Both the position numbers and the translations under genes were made by a program. From Haloarcula regularis (lineage in GTDB: Archaea; Halobacteriota; Halobacteria; Halobacteriales; Haloarculaceae), in the NCBI RefSeq assembly GCF_029338315.1, contig NZ_CP119794.1, forward strand, positions 744,001-808,000: a DNA stretch of 64,000 bases. Direction: 5' to 3'. Within the stretch, counting starts at the first letter, position 1; each line of letters opens with the position of its first letter. Below the pieces are notes generated by a model. That model was not told the origin of the DNA. It ran no database searches and saw only the letters and a list, made by a program, of their open reading frames with translations. Shown one piece after another: positions 45,509-53,719 of this stretch.

Positions 45509-46927
45509 TCACTCCAGCTGGCCGCGCAACACCTTCGCCGCGACGAGAATCGGGTCCCAGACCGGGCTGAAGGGCGGGGCGTAGGCGAGGTCCATCCGTT
45601 CGAGGTCGGCGACGGTGGCGTCGCCGTCCAGTGCCGCCGCGAGCGTGTCGATGCGGATAGCCGCCCGGTCGCGGCCCGCGATGGCCCCGCCGAGCACCCG
45701 GCCGCTCTCGCGGTCCGCCGTCAAGGTCACCGTCGTCTCGTCGCCCCCGGGGTAATAGCCCGACCGCGACCCCGCCGTGATGGTCTTCGATACCGGGTCG
45801 AAGCCCGCGTCACGGACTGTCGCGTGGTCCAGCAGGCCGATGCGCCCACACTCCAGGTCGAACGCCTTGACGACGGCCGTCCCGGAGACGGTACCGACCG
45901 GTTCCGGGCCCCCGGCGACCGTCTGTCCGATAGCACGGCCGGCCCGGTTGGCCGTCAGTCCCAGGGGAACCCAGGCCGGGTCGCCCGTCACGGTGTGGTG
46001 CATCTCCGCGCAGTCGCCCGCGGCGTAGACGTCCTCGACGGAGGTGCGGCCGTACTCGTCGACTGCCACCGCACCGGAGTCGCCGAGTTCCACGCCGGTC
46101 CCCTCGAGCAGTCGGGTGTTTGGCTCGATGCCGATGCCGACGAGTGCCATGTCGACGTCGACGCGCCCGTCGGCGTGGATGACGCTGGCGATCTCGTCCT
46201 CGCCATCCAGTCGTTCGACCTCGGTGGCCAGGTGGAGCGTGACGCCATGCTCGCGGAGGTGGTCGGCGACGCGCTCGCCGACGGCCTCGCCGAACGGGGG
46301 GAGGAGTCGGCCGGACCGCTGGAACACGTGGACGTCCAGGTCGTGTTCGCTGAAGGCTTCGGCCATCTCGACGCCGACGTAGCCGCCGCCGACGACGGCG
46401 ACGGTCTCCGGCGGCTCGCGGGCCGTGTACCGCTCGACGAGCGCGGTGTCGCCGGCGTCGACGGACGTGTCGACGGCCGACTCGCCCGGTTCGGAGAGCG
46501 CCGCCCGGACCGCCGCGGCGGAGTCCAGGCCGTGCATCGTGAACACCCCTTCGAGCGCGCTCCCTTCGATGGGGGCTGTCAGCGCGTGGGCGCCGGTGGC
46601 GACCAGCAGGTCGCTGTAGGGCTGGACCAGCTCCTCGCCGTGGTGGTGGACGGTGACGGCCCCCTCGTCGGTGTCGACCGAGACGACTTCGTGGTTCCGC
46701 CGGACGTCGATACCGCGCTCCGTGGCGTCGGCCGGTGACAGCGAGAGCAGGTCCGTAATGTGCTCGACGGTGCCTTTCACGTAGTAGGGCGTCCCACAGT
46801 GGGCGTAGGAGATCCACTCCCCTTTCTCGAAGACGACGACGTCGCGCTCCGGGCGTTCGCGAGCGAACTTGCTGGCGGCACTGAGGCCGGCGGCGTCACC
46901 GCCGACGACCACGAACGGGTCGGTCAT
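45509..46927 (-). CDS. CoA-disulfide reductase / NADH oxidase-like flavoprotein
   Basis: A 472-residue flavoprotein of the single-cysteine class. FAD fold FVVVGGDAAGLSAASKFARE, then GEWISYAHCGTPYYVKGTVE with the active Cys in the CoADR/Nox position, NAD fold TVAVVGGGYVGVEMAEAFSE and FAD motif TSVEDVYAAGDCAEMHH. The C-terminal dimer domain ends FSPVWDPILVAAKVLRGQLE. The family reduces CoA disulfides, persulfides or oxygen, and no rhodanese domain is fused here. It converges with the other disulfide reductase 168 bases away. Confidence 0.87.
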   Translation of the reverse strand: MTDPFVVVGGDAAGLSAASKFARERPERDVVVFEKGEWISYAHCGTPYYVKGTVEHITDLLSLSPADATERGIDVRRNHEVVSVDTDEGAVTVHHHGEELVQPYSDLLVATGAHALTAPIEGSALEGVFTMHGLDSAAAVRAALSEPGESAVDTSVDAGDTALVERYTAREPPETVAVVGGGYVGVEMAEAFSEHDLDVHVFQRSGRLLPPFGEAVGERVADHLREHGVTLHLATEVERLDGEDEIASVIHADGRVDVDMALVGIGIEPNTRLLEGTGVELGDSGAVAVDEYGRTSVEDVYAAGDCAEMHHTVTGDPAWVPLGLTANRAGRAIGQTVAGGPEPVGTVSGTAVVKAFDLECGRIGLLDHATVRDAGFDPVSKTITAGSRSGYYPGGDETTVTLTADRESGRVLGGAIAGRDRAAIRIDTLAAALDGDATVADLERMDLAYAPPFSPVWDPILVAAKVLRGQLE

Positions 46928-47009
46928 ATCCGGATACTGGACTGCGGGCCACTAATATCTGCGTTACCCCGAGGTAGACCGGTCCCGTCGCGACGCCGTG
47001 AGACGCGGG

Positions 47010-47168
47010 TCACGCGGCCCTGCCGAGGTCTGTCGCGGGCCAGTCGAGGACCACGCGACCGTCGACGCCGTACGTCTCGACCGCAACCCGGCCGACTCCA
47101 TGCATCTCACCCGCGGAGACCGCCGTGACCGGTACCCCGTCCGGCGCACGGAACGAATCGAGGGCCAT
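47010..47168 (-). CDS. Candidate small protein upstream of the HxlR gene
   Basis: A 52-residue frame MALDSFRAPDGVPVTAVSAG to DLGRAA in the 343-base gap between the CoADR gene and HxlR gene. The composition is protein-like and acidic-neutral, unlike the basic shadow frames around it. A GTG at 47210 would extend it by 14 residues and sits about 29 bases from a TTTAAA box. No family is recognised, so coding is tentative. Confidence 0.35.
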   Translation of the reverse strand: MALDSFRAPDGVPVTAVSAGEMHGVGRVAVETYGVDGRVVLDWPATDLGRAA

Positions 47169-47203
47169 GTGCGACCGACGCGCTCCCGGTCCGAGAAGCC
47201 ACG

Positions 47204-47236
47204 GTAACACACCGTTACTCGCTTACGCGCAGTAAC
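47204..47236. promoter_or_regulatory. Three GTAAC/GTTAC sites upstream of the HxlR gene
   Basis: GTAAC (47204), GTTAC (47214) and GTAAC (47232) sit directly before the TTTAAA promoter box (47238-47243). The first two form an inverted repeat spaced by five bases. Four more such sites lie at 47863-47934, so a common regulator is likely. Confidence 0.45.
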
Positions 47237-47270
47237 TTTAAACGGATGCCAGACGAATAGCGTGACAGAC

Positions 47271-47643
47271 ATGAGCGACTCACCCGAGCGACTCGAAGTG
47301 TGGTGTGCCGGCGAGGACTGGTGTCCGATCACGACGACGGCGACGCTCATCGGCAAGAAGTGGCACCCGGTCATCATCCACCGCCTGCTCGATTCGGGCC
47401 CGTCCGGGTTCAACGAGCTCAAAGACGACGTCGACGGCATCTCCTCGAAGGTCCTCTCGGACAGCCTCGAGGACCTCCAGGACAAGACGCTGGTCGACCG
47501 GAAGGTCATCAGCGAACAGCCCTTCCGAGTCCAGTACTCGCTGACGGAGCGGGGCCGGTCCCTGGAGGACGTCATCACCTCGATGGCCCAGTGGGCAAGA
47601 GCACCTCACGGAACCAACCGACCCCGACGGCGGCATCAGGTAA
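47271..47643 (+). CDS. HxlR-family winged-helix regulator, probably frameshifted near the end
   Basis: A regulator of about 124 residues. WCPITTTATLIGKKWHPVII and FNELKDDVDGISSKVLSDSL are the HxlR-type winged helix (MarR-like without a separate ligand domain). Around 47591-47600 the frame appears to break: the present frame runs on into another gene with no resemblance, whereas the other frame gives EHLTEPTDPDGGIR then TAA at 47641, the usual HxlR ending. A TTTAAA box lies about 28 bases before ATG 47271. CAGEDWC at the start contains two cysteines, as in redox-sensing HxlR proteins. Confidence 0.75.
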
Positions 47644-47664
47644 TCGGCGGGGACCAGGCCCGTT

Positions 47665-47844
47665 TCAGCACCAGTCGTCCAGGTTCACGACGATGGCCGT
47701 CTGTATCCACGCGTCCTCACACTCCGTGTCGTAGATGATGGCCTCGTCGTTGCCGGTGGTGACGAGTCTGTACCGGTCGTAGCGCTCGCTGTCGGGGCCG
47801 GTCGTGGGGAGTCGGTCGTCGGTGTCGCGAGTTCTGGAAGACAT
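47665..47844 (-). CDS. Small conserved haloarchaeal protein (DUF7331-like)
   Basis: A 59-residue protein. MSSRTRDTDDRLPTTGPDSE is followed by RYDRYRLVTTGNDEAIIYD and ends AIVVNLDDWC, a pattern I associate with DUF7331 from memory. No function is known. It has cysteines at residues 42 and 59. It converges with HxlR, and several GTTAC-type sites stand upstream of its start, suggesting it may be a target of that regulator. Confidence 0.7.
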   Translation of the reverse strand: MSSRTRDTDDRLPTTGPDSERYDRYRLVTTGNDEAIIYDTECEDAWIQTAIVVNLDDWC

Positions 47845-47862
47845 TGGGGGTGGCGGCAGTTT

Positions 47863-47934
47863 GGTTACTCTACATCACCTAGTACCACTCGGTAACCCTT
47901 AACACCTGCGTATGCTGGTAGTTACCGGGTTACC
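47863..47934. promoter_or_regulatory. Cluster of GGTTACC/GGTAACC sites
   Basis: GGTTAC (47863), GGTAACC (47891), GTTACC (47921) and GGTTACC (47928) lie between the DUF7331-like start and the SDR gene, so either gene could be the target. Same core as the sites before the HxlR gene. Confidence 0.45.
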
Positions 47935-48050
47935 GGCCCGAAACCCGCCGACTCCCACGCCCACCCGCGGGGGAGCGGGCAGGAGGCGTTATCCGCACGT
48001 GAGCTGCAATTAACTGAGAGGCGGCCGTTCTGTATCCCGAGTGATAATAC

Positions 48051-48914
48051 ATGCCCGATTCCGAGTTCGACCTGCGCGCACCGGACCTGACGAGCGAGGA
48101 CCTGTTCGTCGTCGACGACCCGTACTTCTCGGGGGACGACGTGGCTATCGTGACGGGAGCCGCGTCAGGTATCGGGCGGGCGACAGCCGTCGCGCTGGCC
48201 GCCAACGGGCTCACCGTCGTCGGCGCCGACATCGACGCCGATGGACTCGAGGAGACGGGCGACGTCGCCGCCGAGTGTGACGCTTCCGGCACCGTCCACG
48301 GCGTCGAGACGGACCTGACCGACGACGGCGACGTCGCGGCCGTCGTCGAGGCCGCCGCCGAGGAGGGCGACCTCCGGTTCGTCGCGAACATCGCCGGGAT
48401 GCAACACATCGCCGGCATCGACGAGTTCCCGATGGAGAAGTATGACCTGCTGACCGACATCATGCTGCGGGCCCCGTTCAAGATGTCCCAGGAGGCGATG
48501 CCACACATCCGGGCGACCGACGACGGCGTCGGTGCCATCGCGAACATGTCCTCGGTCCACGGCCACTACGCCACCAGGGACAAACCCGCCTACATCACGG
48601 CCAAGCACGGTATCCACGGGCTCACGAAGGCCATCGCCGCCGAGGGCGGGGGGACGCTGCGGGGCTTCTCTGTCAGCGTCGGCTACGTGCTGACGCCGCT
48701 GATGGTGAACCAGATCGAGGACACCGCCCGGGAGCGGGGCATCTCGGAACGCGAGGTCGTCGAGGACGTCATGCTCGGCCAGGCACGGACCAAGGAACTG
48801 ATGACGCCGGCCGAGGTGGCGAACCTCTTCGTCTTCGGGTTCTCCCGGCACGCGAAGCACCTCAACGGCGCCGACCTGCTCTTCGACGGCGGCTACACCA
48901 CCACGTATGAGTGA
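48051..48914 (+). CDS. Short-chain dehydrogenase, 3-hydroxybutyrate dehydrogenase-like
   Basis: A 287-residue SDR. The NAD fold is VAIVTGAASGIGRATAVALA, the catalytic residues are in NMSSVHGHYATRDKPAYITA followed by KHG (Ser, Tyr-x-x-x-Lys). Family placement next to a patatin suggests 3-hydroxybutyrate dehydrogenase of polyhydroxyalkanoate breakdown. It overlaps the patatin gene by eight bases, so the two are coupled. An N-terminal extension of about 25 residues precedes the core. Confidence 0.82.
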   Translation: MPDSEFDLRAPDLTSEDLFVVDDPYFSGDDVAIVTGAASGIGRATAVALAANGLTVVGADIDADGLEETGDVAAECDASGTVHGVETDLTDDGDVAAVVEAAAEEGDLRFVANIAGMQHIAGIDEFPMEKYDLLTDIMLRAPFKMSQEAMPHIRATDDGVGAIANMSSVHGHYATRDKPAYITAKHGIHGLTKAIAAEGGGTLRGFSVSVGYVLTPLMVNQIEDTARERGISEREVVEDVMLGQARTKELMTPAEVANLFVFGFSRHAKHLNGADLLFDGGYTTTYE

Positions 48915-49890
48915 CGCCGAACGCGAGGGCGGCCCGACGCGCGTCGCCATCGCCTGTCAGGGCGGCGGGAGCCACACGGCGTTCACCGCCGGAGTCCTGC
49001 GGACGCTCCTGCGGGAGTGGGACGAGGACCACGAACTCGTCGGCATCAGCGGCACCTCCGGGGGCGCGTTCAACGCGCTGGCGGTGTGGTACGGTCTCGT
49101 GACCGGAGACGAAGCCGACGCGCGCGACCTGCTGGACGCGCTGTGGGAGGACCTGGCGGCCTCCACCCCCCAGGACCGCTGGACGAACGAGGTCCTGACG
49201 GGAACCTCGCGGCTGGAGAGTGCCGGCTACCCGATTCCGTCGGTGAGTCCCTACCAGGTTCCGGGGCCCGAAGTCGCCAAACGACGAATCAGAGCGGTGC
49301 TCGAACGCCACATCGACTTCGACGCCATCCCCGAGCTCTGCGAGTCGCGCGTCCCGAAGCTGGTCGTCGGCACCGTCGACATCAACGCCGGCGTCTTCGA
49401 GACGTTCACCGACGGCGACGTGGACGTCGACGCGGTGCTGGCGTCGGCGGCGGTGCCGAACCTGTTCCGGGCCGTCGAGGTCCACGGCCACCTGCACTGG
49501 GACGGCCTGTTCTCCCAGAATCCGCCGGTCAGCGACCTGTTCCACGTCGCCCCGGCGCGGAAACCCGAGGAGCTGTGGGTCATCCAGATAAACGAGCAGA
49601 CATTCGAGGGCGAACCGCGGACGACGGACGTCATCGCAGACCGCCGGAACGAGCTGTCGGGGAACCTCTCGCTCAACCAGGAGCTGCGCTTCATCGAGCG
49701 CGTCAACGACTGGATCGAAGAGGGGACCCTGCCGGCAGACGAGTTCACGCACACGGACGTCAGCCGGATTCAGAAGGGGCGACGCTACGGCTGTGCGACG
49801 AAACTGGACCGCGACCCCGACTTCCTGGCGGAACTGCAGGCGCTGGGCGAGCAGCGAGCGGAGGAGTTCCTCGCGAGTCGCGAGGACTAG
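48907..49890 (+). CDS. Patatin-like phospholipase / PHA depolymerase candidate
   Basis: A 327-residue patatin. The oxyanion loop is AIACQGGGSHTAFTAGVLRT, the nucleophile elbow is GISGTSGGAFNAL (GTSGG), and the catalytic aspartate is in LHWDGLFSQNPPVS (DG). No signal peptide. A patatin-like protein in Haloferax mediterranei is known as a granule-bound PHA depolymerase (from memory), and the coupled 3-hydroxybutyrate-dehydrogenase-like SDR fits that role here; a phospholipase role remains possible. Confidence 0.82.
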   Translation: MSDAEREGGPTRVAIACQGGGSHTAFTAGVLRTLLREWDEDHELVGISGTSGGAFNALAVWYGLVTGDEADARDLLDALWEDLAASTPQDRWTNEVLTGTSRLESAGYPIPSVSPYQVPGPEVAKRRIRAVLERHIDFDAIPELCESRVPKLVVGTVDINAGVFETFTDGDVDVDAVLASAAVPNLFRAVEVHGHLHWDGLFSQNPPVSDLFHVAPARKPEELWVIQINEQTFEGEPRTTDVIADRRNELSGNLSLNQELRFIERVNDWIEEGTLPADEFTHTDVSRIQKGRRYGCATKLDRDPDFLAELQALGEQRAEEFLASRED

Positions 49891-49988
49891 GGCTCGCCGT
49901 AGGTGTGGAAGTCGACGGCCTGTTCGAGGAGTTCGTCGGGGATGCTCGAATAGTCCCAGCCATAGCAGTGCCCGGCGATGCCCGCCAT
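49887..49988 (-). CDS. Candidate 33-residue peptide
   Basis: A reading frame MAGIAGHCYGWDYSSIPDEL to DFHTYGEP, in the gap after the patatin gene. GGAAGGGGTGAG precedes the ATG like a ribosome-binding site. Composition is protein-like (aromatic, acidic, one Cys) and unlike neighbouring shadow frames. Its stop and the patatin stop share CTAG (49887-49890). No family is recognised. Confidence 0.4.
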   Translation of the reverse strand: MAGIAGHCYGWDYSSIPDELLEQAVDFHTYGEP

Positions 49989-50066
49989 CTCACCCCTTCC
50001 GCGGCCTGTGTGCCGGGCGGACGCATCCCCAGGGCGCTTATCCGCTCGGCTCGCGTACGTGACAGT

Positions 50067-50477
50067 ATGCCAGTCACGGATACGGACGAACTGCGCGAGA
50101 TTCTGGGACGCGAGCGCGTCGCCGTCGTCGGGTGTTCGACGACGCCCGGCAAGGACGCCCACGAGATACCGAAGTACCTCCTCGAGAAGGGCTACGACGT
50201 GATACCGGTCAACCCCTTCGCCGACGAGATATTCGGCCGGACGGCCTACGACTCGCTCGCGGACGTCCCCGGCGAGATAGACATCGTGGACGTGTTCCGG
50301 CCCAGCGAGGAGGTGAGCGACATCGTCGACGCGGCGCTCGAACGGGACGAGGACGCGGTCATCTGGTTGCAGCTGGGCATCCACGACGACGACGCGGTGG
50401 AACGCGCCGAGGCGGCCGGCCGCCAGGTGGTCCAAGACCGCTGCATGAAGCCGACCCACCAGCAGCTGATGGCGTAA
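50067..50477 (+). CDS. CoA-binding domain protein (YccU-like)
   Basis: A 136-residue protein of the CoA-binding (Rossmann) family. ERVAVVGCSTTPGKDAHEIP is the nucleotide-binding loop, with VIPVNPFADEIFGRTAYDSL, IVDVFRPSEEVSDIVDAALE and VIWLQLGIHDDDAVERAEAA in standard order, ending CMKPTHQQLM. These proteins bind CoA or its thioesters, but their physiological role is unclear. The ATG at 50067 fits the family start MPVTDTDELREILGRERVAV. It is independent of the neighbouring genes. Confidence 0.85.
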   Translation: MPVTDTDELREILGRERVAVVGCSTTPGKDAHEIPKYLLEKGYDVIPVNPFADEIFGRTAYDSLADVPGEIDIVDVFRPSEEVSDIVDAALERDEDAVIWLQLGIHDDDAVERAEAAGRQVVQDRCMKPTHQQLMA

Positions 50478-50573
50478 GGCACACGGACCTGGGGCGACCG
50501 GGTAGACAGGTCCAGCACCACGGCGCCAGTCGGTGGGCCAAGGGTTTTGCCCGCTCCCGCCCTCCGGGTCAGT

Positions 50574-50855
50574 ATGAACTCGGACGAAGTCGCCGCCCTC
50601 ATCGAACAGCACATCGCCGACGCGCGCGTCACCGTCACGACGCCGCGGGACCCGGACGACGACAAGCACTACGCCATCTCGGTCGTCTCCCCGGAGTTCG
50701 CAGACAAGACACTGGTGGAACAACACCAGCTGGTCCACGACGCGCTGGGCGAGCACCTGACCCGCGACATCCACGCCATCGAACTGACGACGGCCGCCCC
50801 GAGGGAGCCTCGAACTGAGCCGGCGACGCCACGCGGGCCCCACCAGCGCCACTGA
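50574..50855 (+). CDS. BolA-family protein, C terminus possibly frameshifted
   Basis: A BolA protein. MNSDEVAALIEQHIADARVT, HYAISVVSPEFADKTLVEQH and QLVHDALGEHLTRDIHAIEL match the class II KH-like BolA fold. The present C terminus (APREPRTEPATPRGPHQRH) is basic and atypical. If one C were added to the CCCC at 50797-50800, the product would end APEGASN with stop at 50816-50818, so a frameshift is suspected. BolA proteins pair with monothiol glutaredoxins, and one is encoded immediately downstream. Confidence 0.78.
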   Translation: MNSDEVAALIEQHIADARVTVTTPRDPDDDKHYAISVVSPEFADKTLVEQHQLVHDALGEHLTRDIHAIELTTAAPREPRTEPATPRGPHQRH

Positions 50856-50883
50856 TTTACCCCTGGTCGCACTACGGGAGAGC

Positions 50884-51222
50884 ATGTCGTTCGAACCCGA
50901 AACGCTCACCGAGGAGGAGGTCACGGAGATAGTCGACGAGACCATCGCGAAAAACGAGGTGGCCCTGTTCATGAAGGGCACAGAACTGATGCCCCAGTGT
51001 GGCTACTCGCGGAAGGCCCTGGGCCTCATCACGCAGTACCGCGAGGACGTCGAGACGGTCGACGTCCTGCAGGCGACAGACGCCTTCCGGGCCGCGCTCT
51101 CGGAGTACAGCAACCGCGAGACGATTCCCCAGACGTTCGTCGACGGGGAGTTCGTCGGCGGGAGCGACATCCTAGAGCAGCTCGACGAACGCGGCGAACT
51201 GGAGTCGACCCTGCAGCCCTGA
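50884..51222 (+). CDS. Monothiol glutaredoxin
   Basis: A 112-residue monothiol glutaredoxin. The active motif is CGYS (residues 39-42; usual form CGFS) in LMPQCGYSRKALGLI, with the downstream FVDGEFVGGSDILEQL glutathione-loop region. Such proteins bind a [2Fe-2S] cluster, usually with BolA, and work in iron-sulfur assembly or iron sensing. Archaea lack standard glutathione in most cases, so the thiol cofactor is likely gamma-glutamylcysteine in haloarchaea. It follows bolA closely on the same strand. Confidence 0.88.
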   Translation: MSFEPETLTEEEVTEIVDETIAKNEVALFMKGTELMPQCGYSRKALGLITQYREDVETVDVLQATDAFRAALSEYSNRETIPQTFVDGEFVGGSDILEQLDERGELESTLQP

Positions 51223-51424
51223 AGAGCGTTGCAGACACTCCACTCAGGGTTTGTATTTCCAGACGGTTGAAGCGAAACACCACACTAGTTCTTCGAAACG
51301 GCTGTCGGAAGGTACAGTTACCCATACCCGGCGATTCGAGACTCGTTTGAGATCATACGTACAGTCGGAAGGACGGTCAACCAACGACTGGATATGACCG
51401 GCAGATCGACAGTCCTGATGGTCT

Positions 51425-51490
51425 AGAATATTTAATTAAATACCCAATTTATCTAATTACACAAAGATGGGAATAATTATTTAGTTTCAT
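51425..51490 (+). promoter_or_regulatory. AT-rich promoter region of the Tat-exported protein
   Basis: A 65-base stretch of unusually high A+T, with AATTATTTAG about 28 bases before the ATG at 51506. It marks the left edge of a block that looks less GC-rich. The 200 bases before it hold a direct repeat GTCGGAAGG (51304, 51364) but no gene. Confidence 0.5.
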
Positions 51491-51505
51491 CAGAAAACGC
51501 TTGCT

Positions 51506-52495
51506 ATGGACCTCAGCCGACGGCGATTCTGTCTGAAAACTGTCGGGACGGCGACTGGCTTGGCCTGCGCTTCCGCTGGCCGAGCAGTTGCCCAAGAGGA
51601 AATACAAGTGAGTGGGACAGTGCGCTCCGAGGCCGGAGCAGATCCAGCGGGAACGAAGGTGGAACTGTTCAATATATCGAATCCGCGCCAGCGCCTCCGG
51701 ACCACGATCGGATCGGACGGGCGCTTCAGTGGCTCACTTCCCGGATCCGGATCGTACCACATCGTGTACTTCAACGAGACGGATGCGACCGGTCTGGTCA
51801 GAAAGCCGGACGATCTGCCGCTCGCGTACTTTCACTGAACGACGGATCTCCGAGAGTGGCGATCTCGGTGAATTCGTCCTCCCAGAAGGCCACCCGGTCT
51901 CTGTGCGCTGTGTCACCACCGGGGGGAACCCCATCGAGAACCTGCCTGTAAATTTCCGGGCAGAGAACGGGTCAGGGGTACGTCCCGGCGCGTTCACGAC
52001 GACTCCTGCAGGGATGGTGAAGTTCACTGGCGCTTCACAAACCGGCGTCGAACTGGCAGGGAGGACGAGAGTTGAAGTCCAGCCCCACACCAGTCAGGAA
52101 GTCCGGACCCGCTCCAGACGATACTCGTCAACGAGCAAAGGGAGGTCGAGGTAACCGTGCCAAATCCGACCCAGTATCCGGACGTGAGGGTGAATGGCAG
52201 CGACGAGACGCCTACGCCAACCAGTACCGCAACACAGTCTTCCCGGGATAGCACAGGTCAATCAGGTTCCGACGACGGCGGAACGAAATCCACTGGCACC
52301 ACCACACGATCCTCTCGGAGTGAGACGCCAACTGCCCGACAGAGTAGTGCCAGCGGGCCGGACAAGCGACAGCGTGGTTTCCTTTCAAACTCCGGAAATG
52401 AGCCGGAATTTCTATCGAACCCATTCAATTTGACCACGATGGGATTCCTCCTCTCGGTGGGCGGAATCGTCCACCAGATGGTTGGGGGATCGTAA
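51506..52495 (+). CDS. Tat-exported, carboxypeptidase-regulatory-like protein, two frameshifts
   Basis: One protein of about 330 residues once two indels are corrected: TTT at 51830-51832 (one base too many) and CCC at 52108-52110 (one too few). It begins MDLSRRRFCLKTVGTATGLA with a twin-arginine signal and an Ala-x-Ala cleavage region. A carboxypeptidase-regulatory-like beta domain follows (IQVSGTVRSEAGADPAGTKV), then a second beta domain (EGHPVSVRCVTTGGNPIENL), a Ser/Thr-rich probably glycosylated linker, and a C-terminal hydrophobic segment (LTTMGFLLSVGGIVHQMVG). It looks like a cell-surface protein anchored at its C terminus. Confidence 0.72.
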
Positions 52496-52497
52496 CG

Positions 52498-53139
52498 ATG
52501 GCGCGAGGACTACCAGCGTTCTGGAGCACGCTGTTGGGCGCACCGTTCGTGATAGGAGGAGCGCACGTCTATATACAGAATCCAAGTCTCGCTGTCCCGA
52601 AAGAGGTAGGACTACCAGTGTTAGCGTTCGGGGCGTTCGTAATTCTCGTCGGCCTGTACATCCATTTTCTCGCGGCTCCAGAGCCACCCACTATGCAGGA
52701 GGACGAAGAAGTTCTGGACACGCGGAATCCGGCACAGCGGGCCGCAGCTGCGAAAACCGCGATCGGATTTAGTATGCTGCTGGTGACCGGCTACCTGCTG
52801 TTTTTTACGTTTAAGCCCTACGTCTATCCAACTGGCACGTTCGTGGTCGGATTATTCCTGTTTTCCACGGGATTGCACACCTACTGGACGAACACTCTGA
52901 TCGTCTACTACGTAACCACCCATCGGCTGATCAAGGAATATCGGTTCCTGTCCCTGGTAAGACAGGAACTCCCGTTCGAGAAGGTTCGCGGTGTCGAGGA
53001 ACGAAAAAGCATCTGGGAAGCGTTAGTCGGGTTGGGGAGCGTCCGGGTCGCGTCCGGCGGCGGCGGGACGCTGGAAATCGTCATCCAAAACATCTACTCG
53101 CCGACTGCTTTCGCCGACGAGATCCGGAATCTCGTCTGA
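52498..53139 (+). CDS. Membrane protein with bacterial PH-like domain (bPH2/DUF304)
   Basis: A 213-residue protein. Three to four membrane spans lie in the first 140 residues (LGAPFVIGGAHVYIQNPS, LPVLAFGAFVILVGLYIHFL, IGFSMLLVTGYLLFFTF, FVVGLFLFSTGLHTYW). The C-terminal 75 residues form a PH-like fold (IVYYVTTHRLIKEYRFLSLV, KVRGVEERKSIWEALVGLGS, GGGGTLEIVIQNIYSP). It follows the Tat protein by two bases and is probably cotranscribed. Function is unknown; such proteins are often membrane scaffolds. Confidence 0.75.
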   Translation: MARGLPAFWSTLLGAPFVIGGAHVYIQNPSLAVPKEVGLPVLAFGAFVILVGLYIHFLAAPEPPTMQEDEEVLDTRNPAQRAAAAKTAIGFSMLLVTGYLLFFTFKPYVYPTGTFVVGLFLFSTGLHTYWTNTLIVYYVTTHRLIKEYRFLSLVRQELPFEKVRGVEERKSIWEALVGLGSVRVASGGGGTLEIVIQNIYSPTAFADEIRNLV

Positions 53140-53316
53140 ACCACCCAGCCGAAAGTACCTGACAGGTTCTCACGGTTTTTGGGACGTTTCTCGGTAAGTA
53201 ACGGTAGACGGACTCGACTCTGTGAGATGTGTTCACTGCACAAAGCGTTCATTCGGCAGGCATAACAGCTCTTCTATCACACACGTGACGGCACGGTCGA
53301 ACGTTTTGCGACCGTC

Positions 53317-53487
53317 TCAGTCGTCTTTCATCTCGCCGAGCTTCTCGACGAGGTCCGAGGTGGAGGCCTCCGTCTCGAAGGACACCTCACCGTCGTGGTC
53401 GTTCTCGTGGACGGCCACGCCGTCGCTGTCGTCGGTATCTACGTTCTGGTCCTTCTGCTCAGACTCGTCGTAGCTTCCAAAACCCAT
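53317..53487 (-). CDS. Small acidic haloarchaeal protein (DUF5786-like)
   Basis: A 56-residue acidic protein, MGFGSYDESEQKDQNVDTDD to KLGEMKDD. I associate the opening MGFGSYDESEQ and VHENDHDGEVSFE with DUF5786 from memory; function unknown. The start at 53487 is used since the upstream in-frame part is not conserved in look. It is divergent from fttA. About 177 bases without a gene precede its stop on the left. Confidence 0.72.
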   Translation of the reverse strand: MGFGSYDESEQKDQNVDTDDSDGVAVHENDHDGEVSFETEASTSDLVEKLGEMKDD

Positions 53488-53719
53488 ACGAGAGACTGGG
53501 GGAACCAGCGGGAAAAAACGTCCGGTAGCCAGCGCCTCCGGCGTGTGGTACCGCGTCCCGTCTCGCGAGCGTCCATTGCGTTGGCGAAACACGGGCGCGC
53601 CCAGGACTCCGGGAAGCAAAGGTTCTTGTTTCTCCTCGGCTTTTCGGTAGACAACGATACTCGAGAGCCGTCGTTCTCGCGACGGCGACGTAATCTTCAA
53701 CGGACAGGTTTCCCGTATC

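Noticed and set aside
51304..51372. Direct repeat GTCGGAAGG 60 bases apart before the Tat-protein gene
   Set aside because: Nine bases, only two copies, and no associated gene or promoter geometry; likely chance.
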